Below, one piece after another: positions 15,410 through 23,673 of a stretch of DNA of 64,000 nucleotides. Both the position numbers and the translations under genes were made by a program. Source of the stretch: Brevundimonas subvibrioides ATCC 15264. Its GTDB lineage: Bacteria; Pseudomonadota; Alphaproteobacteria; Caulobacterales; Caulobacteraceae. The stretch covers positions 2,757,501 through 2,821,500 of the forward strand of contig NC_014375.1 in the NCBI RefSeq assembly GCF_000144605.1, written 5' to 3'. Under the pieces are notes generated by a model, which did no database searches, was not told the DNA's origin, and saw only the letters and a list, made by a program, of their open reading frames with translations. Position 1 is the first letter of the stretch; each line of letters starts with the position of its first letter.

Positions 15410-16870
15410 CTAACGGCGCTGCGAGCGGGAAACCTGGGACAGGACGGCCTGGAGACGGGAGGCGGAGGGGCCGAAGCCCGCCAGCGCCGAATCGATGCGG
15501 GACGCCACGGCCTCGGCCTTGTCCTGGTCGGCGACCCCGGCGACGCCGAGCGCGAAATAGGTCGAGATGGCGAACTTGGCCTCCGGCGACCCCTGTCTGT
15601 CGGCCTGCGAGTACCAGTGGAAGGCGCGGGCGTAGTCGGTGGGGACGCCGATGCCTTCGGAATACATCACAGCCAGCACCAGCTGGGCCTCGGACGAGCC
15701 GTTGACGGCGGCCAGCTGGATGGCGCGGACCATCTCCAGATACGAGAGCCGCGATTCCATGTCGTGGCCCAGCATGGCCTCCAGCGACTGGATCTGCCGG
15801 GCCGACAGGTCGTTGGGGGCCGACGCCACGGTCTCGGTGACGCCGAGATAGCGGAGCGCCCGCCCGACGTGGATGAACGGCAGCTCGGTCATGCGGCCGA
15901 GGGCATATTCGTAGGCGTCGCCCCGCGGCCGGCTCTCGTCCGAGAAGGGGACGCCCGAGGCCGGCGCATCGTTGGGATAGAACTCGAACGGCGGGACCCA
16001 CTGGCGGGCCTTGGCCTCCACGAAGGCCCCGTACCGGGACCGGTTCGGCGACGACCGCTCGAAGTCCTTGAGCAGGACATAGGACCCCACGTCGCCCGTC
16101 TGGGTCGCCAGGTAGTTGTAGAGATAGGCGTCGACGTCGTTGCGGGGGAACAGGGCGGCGGCCGAGTAGTAGCCGCCCCTACCCTGCCCGGCGCCGTTGC
16201 CGCGCCCGACCGCCTCGCGCGCCTCGCGGTTGTCGGACGGCTCGCCATAGGGGCCGTAGAGGACATCGTGCAGCCGGGCCAGGGTGCGGAAGCCCTCGGC
16301 GTCCTGGGTCGACAGCACATAGATCATGCGATCGCGAACGGCGGCCTGTTCGTCGATGGTCATCTGGGCCAGCTGCCGGTCCAGCCGCTGATAGGCGACG
16401 TGGCGTTCCCAGGCGCGGCAGTCGTCGTAGCGCGAGGCGGGGCGGAAACCGCCCCAGCCGCCCCGGTTGACGCGGTTGATCGGCGCGTAGCCTTCGTCGT
16501 TGGCGAGCGCCAGACCGGTCCAGACCGCGCTTTCGATCGGGTCCTCGATGTTCTTGTCGGTGGCGCGAATGGCGGCGTAGCGGGAGCCGAGCTCCAGCTG
16601 GGCAAAGAAATCGCCCCGAAACGCCTCGCGCCTCAGCAGGCGCAGGCCCGCTTCCTGGGCATTGAACTCCGGGCCGGTGATCGATTGCGGGCGGGGGCAC
16701 TGGTTGGCGGCCGCGCTGTCGCTGCGACGCCAGAAGGCCGCGCCATTGTCCCCGCAGGCGGCCAGTGTCCCGGCGGTCAAAGCCAGGACCACGATGGCCG
16801 CGGCCGGCCCGCCGACGCGGCGGCGTCGGCGGTCGTCAGGGCTCGCATCGCCATCGCGCACTACTCTCAT
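15410..16870 (-). CDS. Sel1-repeat lipoprotein
   Basis: About 486 residues. A basic N-terminus (DDRRRRR) precedes a helix and lipobox LAAC, so the mature protein is lipid-anchored. A long middle part (about 60-340) has no family I recognise, with a GQGRGGYYSAAALFPR segment. At the C-terminus there are Sel1-type repeats: AQLVLAVMYSEGIGVPTDYARAFHWYSQA and AKFAISTYFALGVAG, given here as two separate repeats. Sel1 proteins are adaptor scaffolds. The ATG at 16870 is taken as start; a GTG at 16894 would add eight residues. Two TTAACCAT sites lie just upstream, suggesting CtrA control. Confidence 0.7.
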   Translation of the reverse strand: MRVVRDGDASPDDRRRRRVGGPAAAIVVLALTAGTLAACGDNGAAFWRRSDSAAANQCPRPQSITGPEFNAQEAGLRLLRREAFRGDFFAQLELGSRYAAIRATDKNIEDPIESAVWTGLALANDEGYAPINRVNRGGWGGFRPASRYDDCRAWERHVAYQRLDRQLAQMTIDEQAAVRDRMIYVLSTQDAEGFRTLARLHDVLYGPYGEPSDNREAREAVGRGNGAGQGRGGYYSAAALFPRNDVDAYLYNYLATQTGDVGSYVLLKDFERSSPNRSRYGAFVEAKARQWVPPFEFYPNDAPASGVPFSDESRPRGDAYEYALGRMTELPFIHVGRALRYLGVTETVASAPNDLSARQIQSLEAMLGHDMESRLSYLEMVRAIQLAAVNGSSEAQLVLAVMYSEGIGVPTDYARAFHWYSQADRQGSPEAKFAISTYFALGVAGVADQDKAEAVASRIDSALAGFGPSASRLQAVLSQVSRSQRR

Positions 16871-16904
16871 CCCGTTCCCCGAAGGCCGATCCACACTCTG
16901 GCTG

Positions 16905-16951
16905 CGTTAACCATTTCCGAAACCAGCGTTCTGGTCCAGTCATGGTTAACG
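16905..16951. promoter_or_regulatory. Inverted pair of CtrA-type TTAACCAT sites
   Basis: CGTTAACCAT (16905-16914) and ATGGTTAACG (16942-16951) are perfect 10-bp inverted copies, 27 bp apart, between the Sel1 lipoprotein gene (minus) and msrC (plus). TTAACCAT is the common half-site word of the cell-cycle regulator CtrA in alphaproteobacteria. The pair is 35 bp from the Sel1 start. Confidence 0.5.
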
Positions 16952-17118
16952 GCGTTCGGTGACAAAGCGTTGCCGTAGACCGGCAGAAATATGGCGCGGC
17001 CAAGCTTCGTCCACAGAAAACAGCGGTTTACCCCGGAAGCACGGTCGCGGCCTCGCGCTGGCGACGTCGGCGATCTATATCCACCCGCTCCTGTTCCGAT
17101 CCTCCATGGCCCGATCCG

Positions 17119-17619
17119 ATGTCCTATGTCGCCCGTAACGACCGTCCGACGGACAAGGCCGCGGCCTATCTGGAGATCGAATCGGAAATCCTGGCGGTGC
17201 TGGACGGGGAGCCGGATCGCGTGGCGCGCATGGCCACGGTCGCCTCGATGCTGGCGGATGCCTTTGGCGACTACTTCTGGACCGGCTTCTACGTCGTCGA
17301 TCCCCACCGGGAGCGCGAACTGGTCGTGGGCCCCTATCAGGGCACGCTGGGATGCCTGCGGATCGCCTTCGGCCGGGGCGTCTGCGGCACGGCCGCGGAC
17401 ACGCGCCAGACCCAGATCGTCAAGGACGTGCATGCCTTTCCCGGCCACATCGCCTGCGACGGTCGATCGGAAAGCGAGATCGTGGTGCCGGTGTTCGGAC
17501 CGGCCGGCGAACTGATCGCCGTCTTTGACGTGGACGCGACGTCCAAGGCGGCCTTCGATACGGTGGACGCCGAGGCGCTGGAACGGCTGATGGCCAAGGT
17601 TTTCGGAGCAGACGCATGA
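17119..17619 (+). CDS. msrC: Free methionine-(R)-sulfoxide reductase (GAF domain)
   Basis: A 166-residue single GAF-domain enzyme that reduces free L-methionine-(R)-sulfoxide in the cytoplasm with thioredoxin. The family signatures are all here: DYFWTGFYVV, GPYQGTLGCLRIAFGRGVCGTAA, HAFPGHIACDGRSESEIV. The three conserved cysteines are Cys79, Cys89 and Cys113, the expected catalytic and resolving set. Length matches the family. Its last four bases overlap the start of the SDR gene, so it heads a tight plus-strand operon. Confidence 0.9.
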   Translation: MSYVARNDRPTDKAAAYLEIESEILAVLDGEPDRVARMATVASMLADAFGDYFWTGFYVVDPHRERELVVGPYQGTLGCLRIAFGRGVCGTAADTRQTQIVKDVHAFPGHIACDGRSESEIVVPVFGPAGELIAVFDVDATSKAAFDTVDAEALERLMAKVFGADA

Positions 17620-18293
17620 ACGAACGGGTGGTGGTGGTCACGGGCGGGCACGGCGTGCTGGGCCGGGCCGTCGTCGAGGCGGCGCTGTCGCGGGGCCTCA
17701 AGGTCGCGCTGATCGACCACGCGAGCGGCGAGGCGGCCCCCGACGGCGCGCTGGAGATCGCGGGCGTGGACCTGACCGATGCCGCCGCCGCTCAATCGGC
17801 GATGACGCAGGTGATCGACCGTTTCGGACGCATCGATGCGGTGCTGAACATCGCCGGAGGCTTCGTCTGGCAGAAGACGGATGACGACACGCCGGCCTGG
17901 GACCGGATGTTCGCCCTGAACCTGACCACCGCCCTGAACGCCAGCCGGGCCGCCCTGCCCCATCTGAAGGGCTCGGCCGACGGGCGGATCGTCAATGTCG
18001 GGTCTGCGGCCGCGCTGAAGGCCGGCGCGGGCATGGGGGCCTATGCGGCGTCGAAGTCGGCGGTCCACAGCCTGACTCAGGCCCTGGCCGAGGAACTGAA
18101 ATCGACGTCGGTGACGGTCAACGCCGTCCTGCCCTCGATCATCGACACCCCGGCGAACCGGGCGGACATGCCGGACGCGAATCCCGCGACCTGGGTCGCC
18201 CCTGCCGATCTGGCGCAGGTGATCCTGTTCCTCGCCTCGCCCGACAGCCGGGCGATGACGGGGGCCCTGGTGCCGGTGACCGGGCGGGTCTGA
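17616..18293 (+). CDS. Short-chain dehydrogenase/reductase
   Basis: A 225-residue classical SDR. The nucleotide-binding motif GGHGVLG is at residues 10-16, NIAGG at 78-82, and the catalytic Ser130, Tyr143 and Lys147 (YAASK) are present. The second conserved region DIDG-like acidic residue after strand 2 is Asp34, which favours NAD over NADP. The substrate is unknown. It overlaps msrC by 4 bp and the CitE-like gene by 1 bp, so the three are translationally coupled; a shared pathway is not obvious. Confidence 0.88.
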   Translation: MNERVVVVTGGHGVLGRAVVEAALSRGLKVALIDHASGEAAPDGALEIAGVDLTDAAAAQSAMTQVIDRFGRIDAVLNIAGGFVWQKTDDDTPAWDRMFALNLTTALNASRAALPHLKGSADGRIVNVGSAAALKAGAGMGAYAASKSAVHSLTQALAEELKSTSVTVNAVLPSIIDTPANRADMPDANPATWVAPADLAQVILFLASPDSRAMTGALVPVTGRV

Positions 18294-19129
18294 TGGTCAC
18301 GCTGGTCCGCAGCGTCCTGTTCCTGCCGGCCTCCAACGCACGGGCCATCGAGAAGGCGCGAGGGCTGGACTGCGACCTGGCCGTGCTGGACCTGGAGGAC
18401 GCGGTCGCGCCGGAGATGAAGGCCGAGGCGCGGGCGGCGGCGGTCGAGGCCGTACGCGCGGGCGGGTTTCGCGGTCAGGTCGGCGTGCGCGTCAACGCCT
18501 TGGGCACCGAATGGGGCGAGGCCGATCTGGCCGCGCTGGCGGGGCTACGCCTCGACTGGATTGTGGCCCCCAAGGTCGAGGAGGCCGGCACAGTCGACGC
18601 CTATGAGGCCCGGATGGGCGAGGCCGTGCGGCTGTTCGCGATGATCGAGACGCCCCGGGCGCTGCTCGGTCTGGCCCAGATCGCGGCGGCGGGCGGTCCC
18701 CTGAGGGCGCTGATGCTGGGCGTCAACGATCTGGCCAAGGCGCTGGGCACGGGACCGTCGCCGGACCGCGAGCCGATGAAGCCGTGGCTGAGCGCCATCG
18801 TGGCCGCGGCCAGGGCGCATGATCTTCTGGCCATCGACGGCGTGTTCAACCGGCTGGACGACGCGGAGGGTCTGGCCGCCGAGTGCGGCCAGGCGCGGCT
18901 TTACGGCTTCGACGGCAAGAGCCTGATCCATCCGAACCAGATCGCCGCGGCGCACGTCGCCTTTTCGCCCGGCCCGGCCGAGGTGGCGGAGGCGCAGGCC
19001 ATCGTCGCGGCCTTCGCGGCACCCGAGGCCGCCGCACGTGGCGCGATCCGCGTGAACGGGGCCATGGTCGAACGCCTGCACCTGGCGCAGGCACAGGCCT
19101 TGCTGGACCGCGCGGCGGTGTGTGGGTAG
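18293..19129 (+). CDS. HpcH/HpaI-type aldolase or CoA ester lyase (CitE-like)
   Basis: A 278-residue TIM-barrel protein of the CitE / malyl-CoA lyase family. It shows the opening RSVLFLPASNARAIEKA, the Mg-binding LDLEDAV, an Arg in VRVNALGTEWG, APKVEEAG, and the metal-binding Glu of FAMIETPRALLGL followed by GVNDLAKALG. The C-terminal part has GFDGKSLIHPNQI, the conserved lyase signature. Family members cleave or form C-C bonds of acyl-CoA thioesters such as malyl-CoA or citramalyl-CoA. No citrate lyase partner genes are nearby, so it is a stand-alone CitE-like enzyme. ATG overlaps the SDR stop by one base. Confidence 0.87.
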   Translation: MVTLVRSVLFLPASNARAIEKARGLDCDLAVLDLEDAVAPEMKAEARAAAVEAVRAGGFRGQVGVRVNALGTEWGEADLAALAGLRLDWIVAPKVEEAGTVDAYEARMGEAVRLFAMIETPRALLGLAQIAAAGGPLRALMLGVNDLAKALGTGPSPDREPMKPWLSAIVAAARAHDLLAIDGVFNRLDDAEGLAAECGQARLYGFDGKSLIHPNQIAAAHVAFSPGPAEVAEAQAIVAAFAAPEAAARGAIRVNGAMVERLHLAQAQALLDRAAVCG

Positions 19130-19181
19130 GTACGCGGCTTCGCCCGCGTGTCGCGGCCGATGAACGGGCCATCCGCTGAAA

Positions 19182-21239
19182 GTGCCTGAGTTGCAAACAC
19201 CCCCCCTTCGTCGCACCTGGGTCTGTTCGCCCGGCATATGGGACGTCCGGTTCCTGAAGACCTTCCTCGACGACCTGTCGCTGCGGGCCAGCCCGCTGGC
19301 ACCGGTCGAGGCCATCGTCGGCTGGGGGCTGAAACCGTCGTCGAGAAGCGGGCGAAAGCGCGCGGCGCGGACGGGCCTACCCTATCTGGCGCTCGAGGAC
19401 GGCTTCCTTCGCTCCATCGGCCTCGGCGAGACGGGGGCGGCATCGGTCAGCCTGATCGTCGACGACCTGGGCATCTACTACGACGCGACGCGGCCCTCGC
19501 GGCTGGAGCGGTGGATCGAGACGGCCCCCGACTGGTGCGACGCTGCGATGCGCACCCGGGCCCGGGCGCTGATCGACCGGATCGTCGAGACCGGGATCTC
19601 AAAGACCAATATGGGCGGGCCGCTGGACCGGGCGATCCTGCAGGACCGGCCCCGTATCCTGCTGGTCGACCAGACAGCCGGGGATGCCTCCATCGCCTGC
19701 GGCCTGGCCGGACCGCACAGCTTCGCGACCATGGTCGCCACCGCGAAGGCCGAACACCCGGAGGCCCAGCTGATCGTCAAACGCCACCCGGCGGTGGCGG
19801 CGGGCCGGAAGAAGGGCTGTATCGCCGAGGCCGACCTGACCGGCACCACCCTTCTGGACGCCGACGTGAGCCCGGCCGATCTGCTGGACGAGGTCGACCA
19901 GGTCTGGTGCGTGACGTCGGCCCTGGGGTTCGAGGCCGTGATGCGGGGACTGCCCGTGCGGTGTTTCGGGGCGGCCTTCTATTCCGGCTGGGGGCTGACC
20001 ACCGACGAGGTCGTCACCGGGCGGCGGGGCGTCGCCCGCGATATCGAGACGGTCGTGGCCGCCGCCATGATCCAGTACACCCGCTACGTCGATCCGGTCA
20101 CCGGGCGTCGATGCGAGGTCGAGACGGCGCTGGAACGGCTGGTCGCCCTGCGCGGCCGGGCCGAGCGCCTCGCCGGGTACTGGGCCGGGGTGGGGTTCTC
20201 GCCCGCCAAGCGTCCCCCCATCCGCCGATTGCTGAACGGCCCCCGCACGCGGCTGCGCTACTTCGGCAATCCGGCCACCGCCGAGCGGAAGGCGCAGGCC
20301 AAGTCGGGTCGGCTGATCTACTGGGCCGGCAAGGAAACGCCCGCGATCGCGGCGATGGCGGCGGCGACCGTCGTGCCGGTGGTGCGGATGGAGGACGGGT
20401 TCATCCGTTCGCGCGGGCTGGGATCGGACTTCTTCGGAGCGCTGAGCGTCGCCCTGGACGACCAGGGCGTCTATTACGATCCGACCCGTCCGTCGCGTCT
20501 GGAGACCCTGATCGAGGAGGGTCGGCAGGACGCGGCGACACTGGCCCGGGCGGCGCGTCTGCGGGCCCGCGTGGTCGAGGCCGGGCTGTCGAAATACAAT
20601 CTGTCGGGCGGAACGGCGCGACCGGACTGGCCGGCGGACCGCCGGAAAGTTCTGGTCGTCGGTCAGGTCGAGAACGACAAGTCGATCCTGAAGGGCTGCG
20701 GCGACATCCGCACCAACTCGGGGCTGGTGGCGGCGGCGCGGGCGGACTTCCCGGACGCCTTCCTGATCTATCGCAACCATCCCGACGTGATGAGCGGGAA
20801 CCGGCCGGGGATGCTGGATGCCTCGGCGATCGAGGCGGTCGATGCGACGGCGGACGGTCTGGACATCGTCGACTGCCTGGACGCCTGCGACGTGCTGGCC
20901 ACTCTGACCTCGCTGTCGGGGTTCGAGGCCCTGCTGCGGGGCAAGGCGGTGGCCACCTATGGACGGCCCTTCTACGGCGGCTGGGGCCTGACGACCGACG
21001 CCATGACCTTCGACCGGCGAACCCGGCGGGCCAGCCTGGACGCGCTGGTCGCCGCGGCTCTGATCGACTACCCGATCTATGTCACGCCGGTCGGCTGGCC
21101 GTGCGAGGCCGAGGATCTGGTCGAGGCCCTGATCGCGGCCCGCAACGACCCGCCGCCCGCCGCGCCCTCGAACCAGATCGCCCGCTGGTGGAAGGGCATC
21201 AACGCCAGTCTCGACCGGCGCGCGCCACCGGCCTATTGA
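19182..21239 (+). CDS. KpsC-like beta-Kdo transferase (capsule lipid linker)
   Basis: A 685-residue cytoplasmic protein made of two related halves. Each carries the same words: EDGFLRSIGLG and EDGFIRSRGLG; YYDATRPSRLE and YYDPTRPSRLE; QTAGDASI and QVENDKSI; FYSGWGLT and FYGGWGLT. This duplication is typical of KpsC, which has two retaining beta-Kdo glycosyltransferase domains and builds the poly-Kdo linker on the lipid anchor of capsular polysaccharide. No kpsS, kpsM/T or kpsD lies in the window. Translation starts at GTG 19182 with a weak ribosome site. It follows the CitE-like gene by 52 bp. Confidence 0.82.
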   Translation: MPELQTPPLRRTWVCSPGIWDVRFLKTFLDDLSLRASPLAPVEAIVGWGLKPSSRSGRKRAARTGLPYLALEDGFLRSIGLGETGAASVSLIVDDLGIYYDATRPSRLERWIETAPDWCDAAMRTRARALIDRIVETGISKTNMGGPLDRAILQDRPRILLVDQTAGDASIACGLAGPHSFATMVATAKAEHPEAQLIVKRHPAVAAGRKKGCIAEADLTGTTLLDADVSPADLLDEVDQVWCVTSALGFEAVMRGLPVRCFGAAFYSGWGLTTDEVVTGRRGVARDIETVVAAAMIQYTRYVDPVTGRRCEVETALERLVALRGRAERLAGYWAGVGFSPAKRPPIRRLLNGPRTRLRYFGNPATAERKAQAKSGRLIYWAGKETPAIAAMAAATVVPVVRMEDGFIRSRGLGSDFFGALSVALDDQGVYYDPTRPSRLETLIEEGRQDAATLARAARLRARVVEAGLSKYNLSGGTARPDWPADRRKVLVVGQVENDKSILKGCGDIRTNSGLVAAARADFPDAFLIYRNHPDVMSGNRPGMLDASAIEAVDATADGLDIVDCLDACDVLATLTSLSGFEALLRGKAVATYGRPFYGGWGLTTDAMTFDRRTRRASLDALVAAALIDYPIYVTPVGWPCEAEDLVEALIAARNDPPPAAPSNQIARWWKGINASLDRRAPPAY

Positions 21240-21267
21240 GAGCGTCCCCAAAGGATACGCACGACCC

Positions 21268-22416
21268 GTGACCCACGCTGTTATCGCCGCCACCGGCCTG
21301 TTCACCCCCGAGCAGTCCATCTCCAACGCCGAACTGGTGGAGGCCTACAACGCCTGGGCCGAACGGTGGAATGCCGCCCACGCCGGCCAGATCGCCGAGG
21401 GCGACGTCGCCGCCCTGACCCCGTCGTCGGAGGCCTTCATCGAGAAGGCCTCGGGCATCAAGAGCCGGTTCGTGCTCGACAAGGCGGGCATCCTGGACCC
21501 CGAGCGCATGGCGCCCCATCTGGCCGAACGGTCCAACGACGAGCTGTCGATCATGGCCGAGATGGCGGTGAAGGCGGCCCGTCAGGCGATCGAGGCCTGG
21601 GGCAAGCCGGTTTCGGAGATCGGCGCGGTCCTGTGCGCGGCGTCGAACATGCCGCGCCCCTATCCGGCCCTGGCGGTCGAGATCCAGCAGGCGCTGGGGA
21701 TCGAGGGCTTCGGGTTCGACATGAACGTGGCCTGTTCCTCGGCCACCTTCGGCATCAAGACGGCGGCCGACTTCATCGCCAACGACCCGTCCAAGGCCGT
21801 CCTGATGGTCAACCCGGAAGTCTGTTCGGCGCACCTGAACTTCACCGACCGCGACAGCCATTTCATCTTCGGCGACGTCTGTACCGCCGTGATCGTCGAG
21901 TCATCAGACACGGCGGGCCCGGGCGGCTGGGACATCCTGGGCACACGGCTGAAGACGGTCTTCTCCAACAACATCCGCAACAATTTCGGCTTCCTGAACC
22001 GCTGGGCGCAGGAGACGGGCGCGAAGGCCGGATCGGATCGCCCCGCCGGCCAGCAGGACGACAAGCTGTTCATCCAGCAGGGCCGCAAGGTCTTCAAGGA
22101 CGTCGTGCCGATGGTGTCGGACATGATCGTGGACCACGCGGGCGACCTCGGTCTCGATCCAACCGCCCTGAAGCGGCTGTGGCTGCACCAGGCCAACATC
22201 AACATGAACTCGATGATCGGCCGCAAGGTGCTGGGCCGCGATCCGTCCGAGGCCGAGAACGTCATCATCCTGGACGAGTACGCCAACACCTCCTCGGCGG
22301 GCTCGATCATCGCCTTCCACCTGCACAATGACGGGTTCGAGGCGGGCGAGACGGGGCTGATCTGCAGCTTCGGCGCGGGCTATTCGGCGGGCACGGTGTT
22401 CGTCCGAAAACGCTGA
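21268..22416 (+). CDS. FabH-like 3-oxoacyl-ACP synthase III (beta-ketoacyl synthase)
   Basis: A 382-residue thiolase-fold enzyme. Catalytic residues are present: Cys156 in NVACSSATF, His in LWLHQANINMNSMIG, Asn in YANTSSAGS. Length exceeds ordinary FabH (about 320) by an insertion around residues 35-60 and 240-265, matching the subgroup annotated as beta-ketoacyl-ACP synthase III used in alternative chain initiation. It condenses an acyl-CoA starter with malonyl-ACP. The start is GTG 21268, 28 bp after the KpsC-like gene. It may supply an unusual lipid, possibly the capsule anchor, but this is a guess from position. Confidence 0.83.
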   Translation: MTHAVIAATGLFTPEQSISNAELVEAYNAWAERWNAAHAGQIAEGDVAALTPSSEAFIEKASGIKSRFVLDKAGILDPERMAPHLAERSNDELSIMAEMAVKAARQAIEAWGKPVSEIGAVLCAASNMPRPYPALAVEIQQALGIEGFGFDMNVACSSATFGIKTAADFIANDPSKAVLMVNPEVCSAHLNFTDRDSHFIFGDVCTAVIVESSDTAGPGGWDILGTRLKTVFSNNIRNNFGFLNRWAQETGAKAGSDRPAGQQDDKLFIQQGRKVFKDVVPMVSDMIVDHAGDLGLDPTALKRLWLHQANINMNSMIGRKVLGRDPSEAENVIILDEYANTSSAGSIIAFHLHNDGFEAGETGLICSFGAGYSAGTVFVRKR

Positions 22417-22529
22417 TCGATCCGCGGATCACAAACTGATGACCCATCGAACACCGGCATAGCTTGCACTTTGGGTTGCAGTCTGTGACCTATCGGCCAC
22501 CACGACACCGAGCGGCACGGAGTCCACCG

Positions 22530-22793
22530 ATGAACCAATCGCCCGCCAAATCCCCGAGTTTCCTGGAATCGCTGGCGCGTGACGTCGCCACGGTCCTGAA
22601 ATCGCTCGGTGGATCGGCGCATCAGAATGTGGTGATCGACTGTGTCGCGGCGCTGAAGCGCCAACGCGGCGAGCCCGTCACGCATGACCTGCGCCAGGCC
22701 GTGGTCGAGGCGTTCGAGCGCTATTCGGACTGGTTTACCCGGCCTTTCGGCGACGGGTCGATGCGCTGGGCGCTGGTCGCCGAACCGGGCTGA
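22530..22793 (+). CDS. Small protein of unknown function
   Basis: An 87-residue soluble protein that I do not recognise. It appears fully helical: an amphipathic first helix (FLESLARDVATVLKSL), then HQNVVIDCVAALKRQRG, then HDLRQAVVEAFERYSDWF, and a short tail GDGSMRWALVAEPG. GGAG lies nine bases before ATG 22530; an in-frame ATG at 22464 has no ribosome site. The helix-turn-helix-like spacing could suggest a nucleic-acid-binding role, but no motif supports it. Confidence 0.55.
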   Translation: MNQSPAKSPSFLESLARDVATVLKSLGGSAHQNVVIDCVAALKRQRGEPVTHDLRQAVVEAFERYSDWFTRPFGDGSMRWALVAEPG

Positions 22794-22848
22794 TCCGGCG
22801 GTCAGGCCGGAGGGCGAGGCAACAGCCCCACCCTCCCGCCCGATGGAC

Positions 22849-23376
22849 CTAGAAGCGGCGGACCAGGCTCAGCGAATAGGCGTCCGCCTTGACGTCGCCC
22901 TCGCGGAAATCACGACGCGTCCAGTCGGCGCGAACGCCCGTATTGCCGCCGAGCGCCATCTCGGCACCGGCCCCGTAGTTCCAGCTGTCGCCGCCGATGT
23001 CGGTTTCCGACCCCGCGACCGTCCGCGTCAGTTCGGTGTGGCCGTAGCCGCCCCGGGCGAAGACGGAGAAGCGATCACCGACCGGGATCTTGCCGACCAC
23101 ATAGCCGGCGGCGTCCCACTGGTGCTCATTGGTGCCCTCGGCGCCGGCGATGTCGAACTTGTTGTCCTTGACCCCGATGGAGGCTTCGGTTTCCACGGCC
23201 AGCCAGGGCAGGACGTCGACGCCGAGACGGCCCGTGACAGCGCCCACCGACGGCGTGTCGCCCTCGAGGTGAGTATAGCCGAAGGTGCCGTATCCGCGCG
23301 GCTCGGACGCCGTCTGCGCCGCGGCGGGGACGGCAATCGCAGCAACAGCGGCGGCAGCGAGAAGTGTACGTATCAT
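22849..23376 (-). CDS. Outer-membrane beta-barrel protein (paralogue 1)
   Basis: A 175-residue exported barrel. Signal peptide 1-21 ends VPAAAQ. The strands follow the small OmpX/OmpW-like plan: YGTFGYTHLEGD, VTGRLGVDVLPWLAVETEASIGV, DAAGYVVGKIP, FARGGYGHTEL, SWNYGAGAEM, VRADWTRRDF, and a terminal AYSLSLVRRF ending in Phe. AAGGA is eight bases before ATG 23376. A closely similar gene lies next to it at 23674-24204, with the same key words (GYTHLDGD, GAITGRLD, DAAGYAVGYLP, VSYVRRF), so this is a tandem duplication. Confidence 0.82.
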   Translation of the reverse strand: MIRTLLAAAAVAAIAVPAAAQTASEPRGYGTFGYTHLEGDTPSVGAVTGRLGVDVLPWLAVETEASIGVKDNKFDIAGAEGTNEHQWDAAGYVVGKIPVGDRFSVFARGGYGHTELTRTVAGSETDIGGDSWNYGAGAEMALGGNTGVRADWTRRDFREGDVKADAYSLSLVRRF

Positions 23377-23629
23377 GGTCGTGTCCTTGTCATTTGCGAG
23401 CATTTGAATACCCGACGCCAACCCAGCGTGTCTTGTAAGCGGGCGTCAGGCTGCGAGGTTCCTGATGTCTGCACTGTATAGATGTCGGCTATTGCTCGAC
23501 AGACACAGACAACGGTCTCTCAATATTGTCGATATTACAGCAGTACATTGTCGGGACGTAAGTCCAATACGGCTGGACGATCCGGGCCGGGGCAGCGGGC
23601 CATCTCCGGGCCGGGTGACCGAAGCAGAC

Positions 23630-23665
23630 CTCTTCCTCCCCGAGCCTTCTGCGCGGGGAGGAGGT
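23630..23665 (-). terminator. Terminator-like hairpin after the second barrel gene
   Basis: A nine-to-ten-base stem (CTTCCTCCCCG against CGGGGAGGAGG) starts about 9 bp past the stop codon at 23674. There is no clear T-run, so termination is only probable. Confidence 0.4.
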
Positions 23666-23673
23666 CCGAGGTC

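Noticed and set aside
13938..16001. N-terminal extension of the beta-helix protein up to 16001
   Set aside because: It overlaps the Sel1 lipoprotein gene in another frame; the signal peptide begins at 15395 with a good ribosome site.
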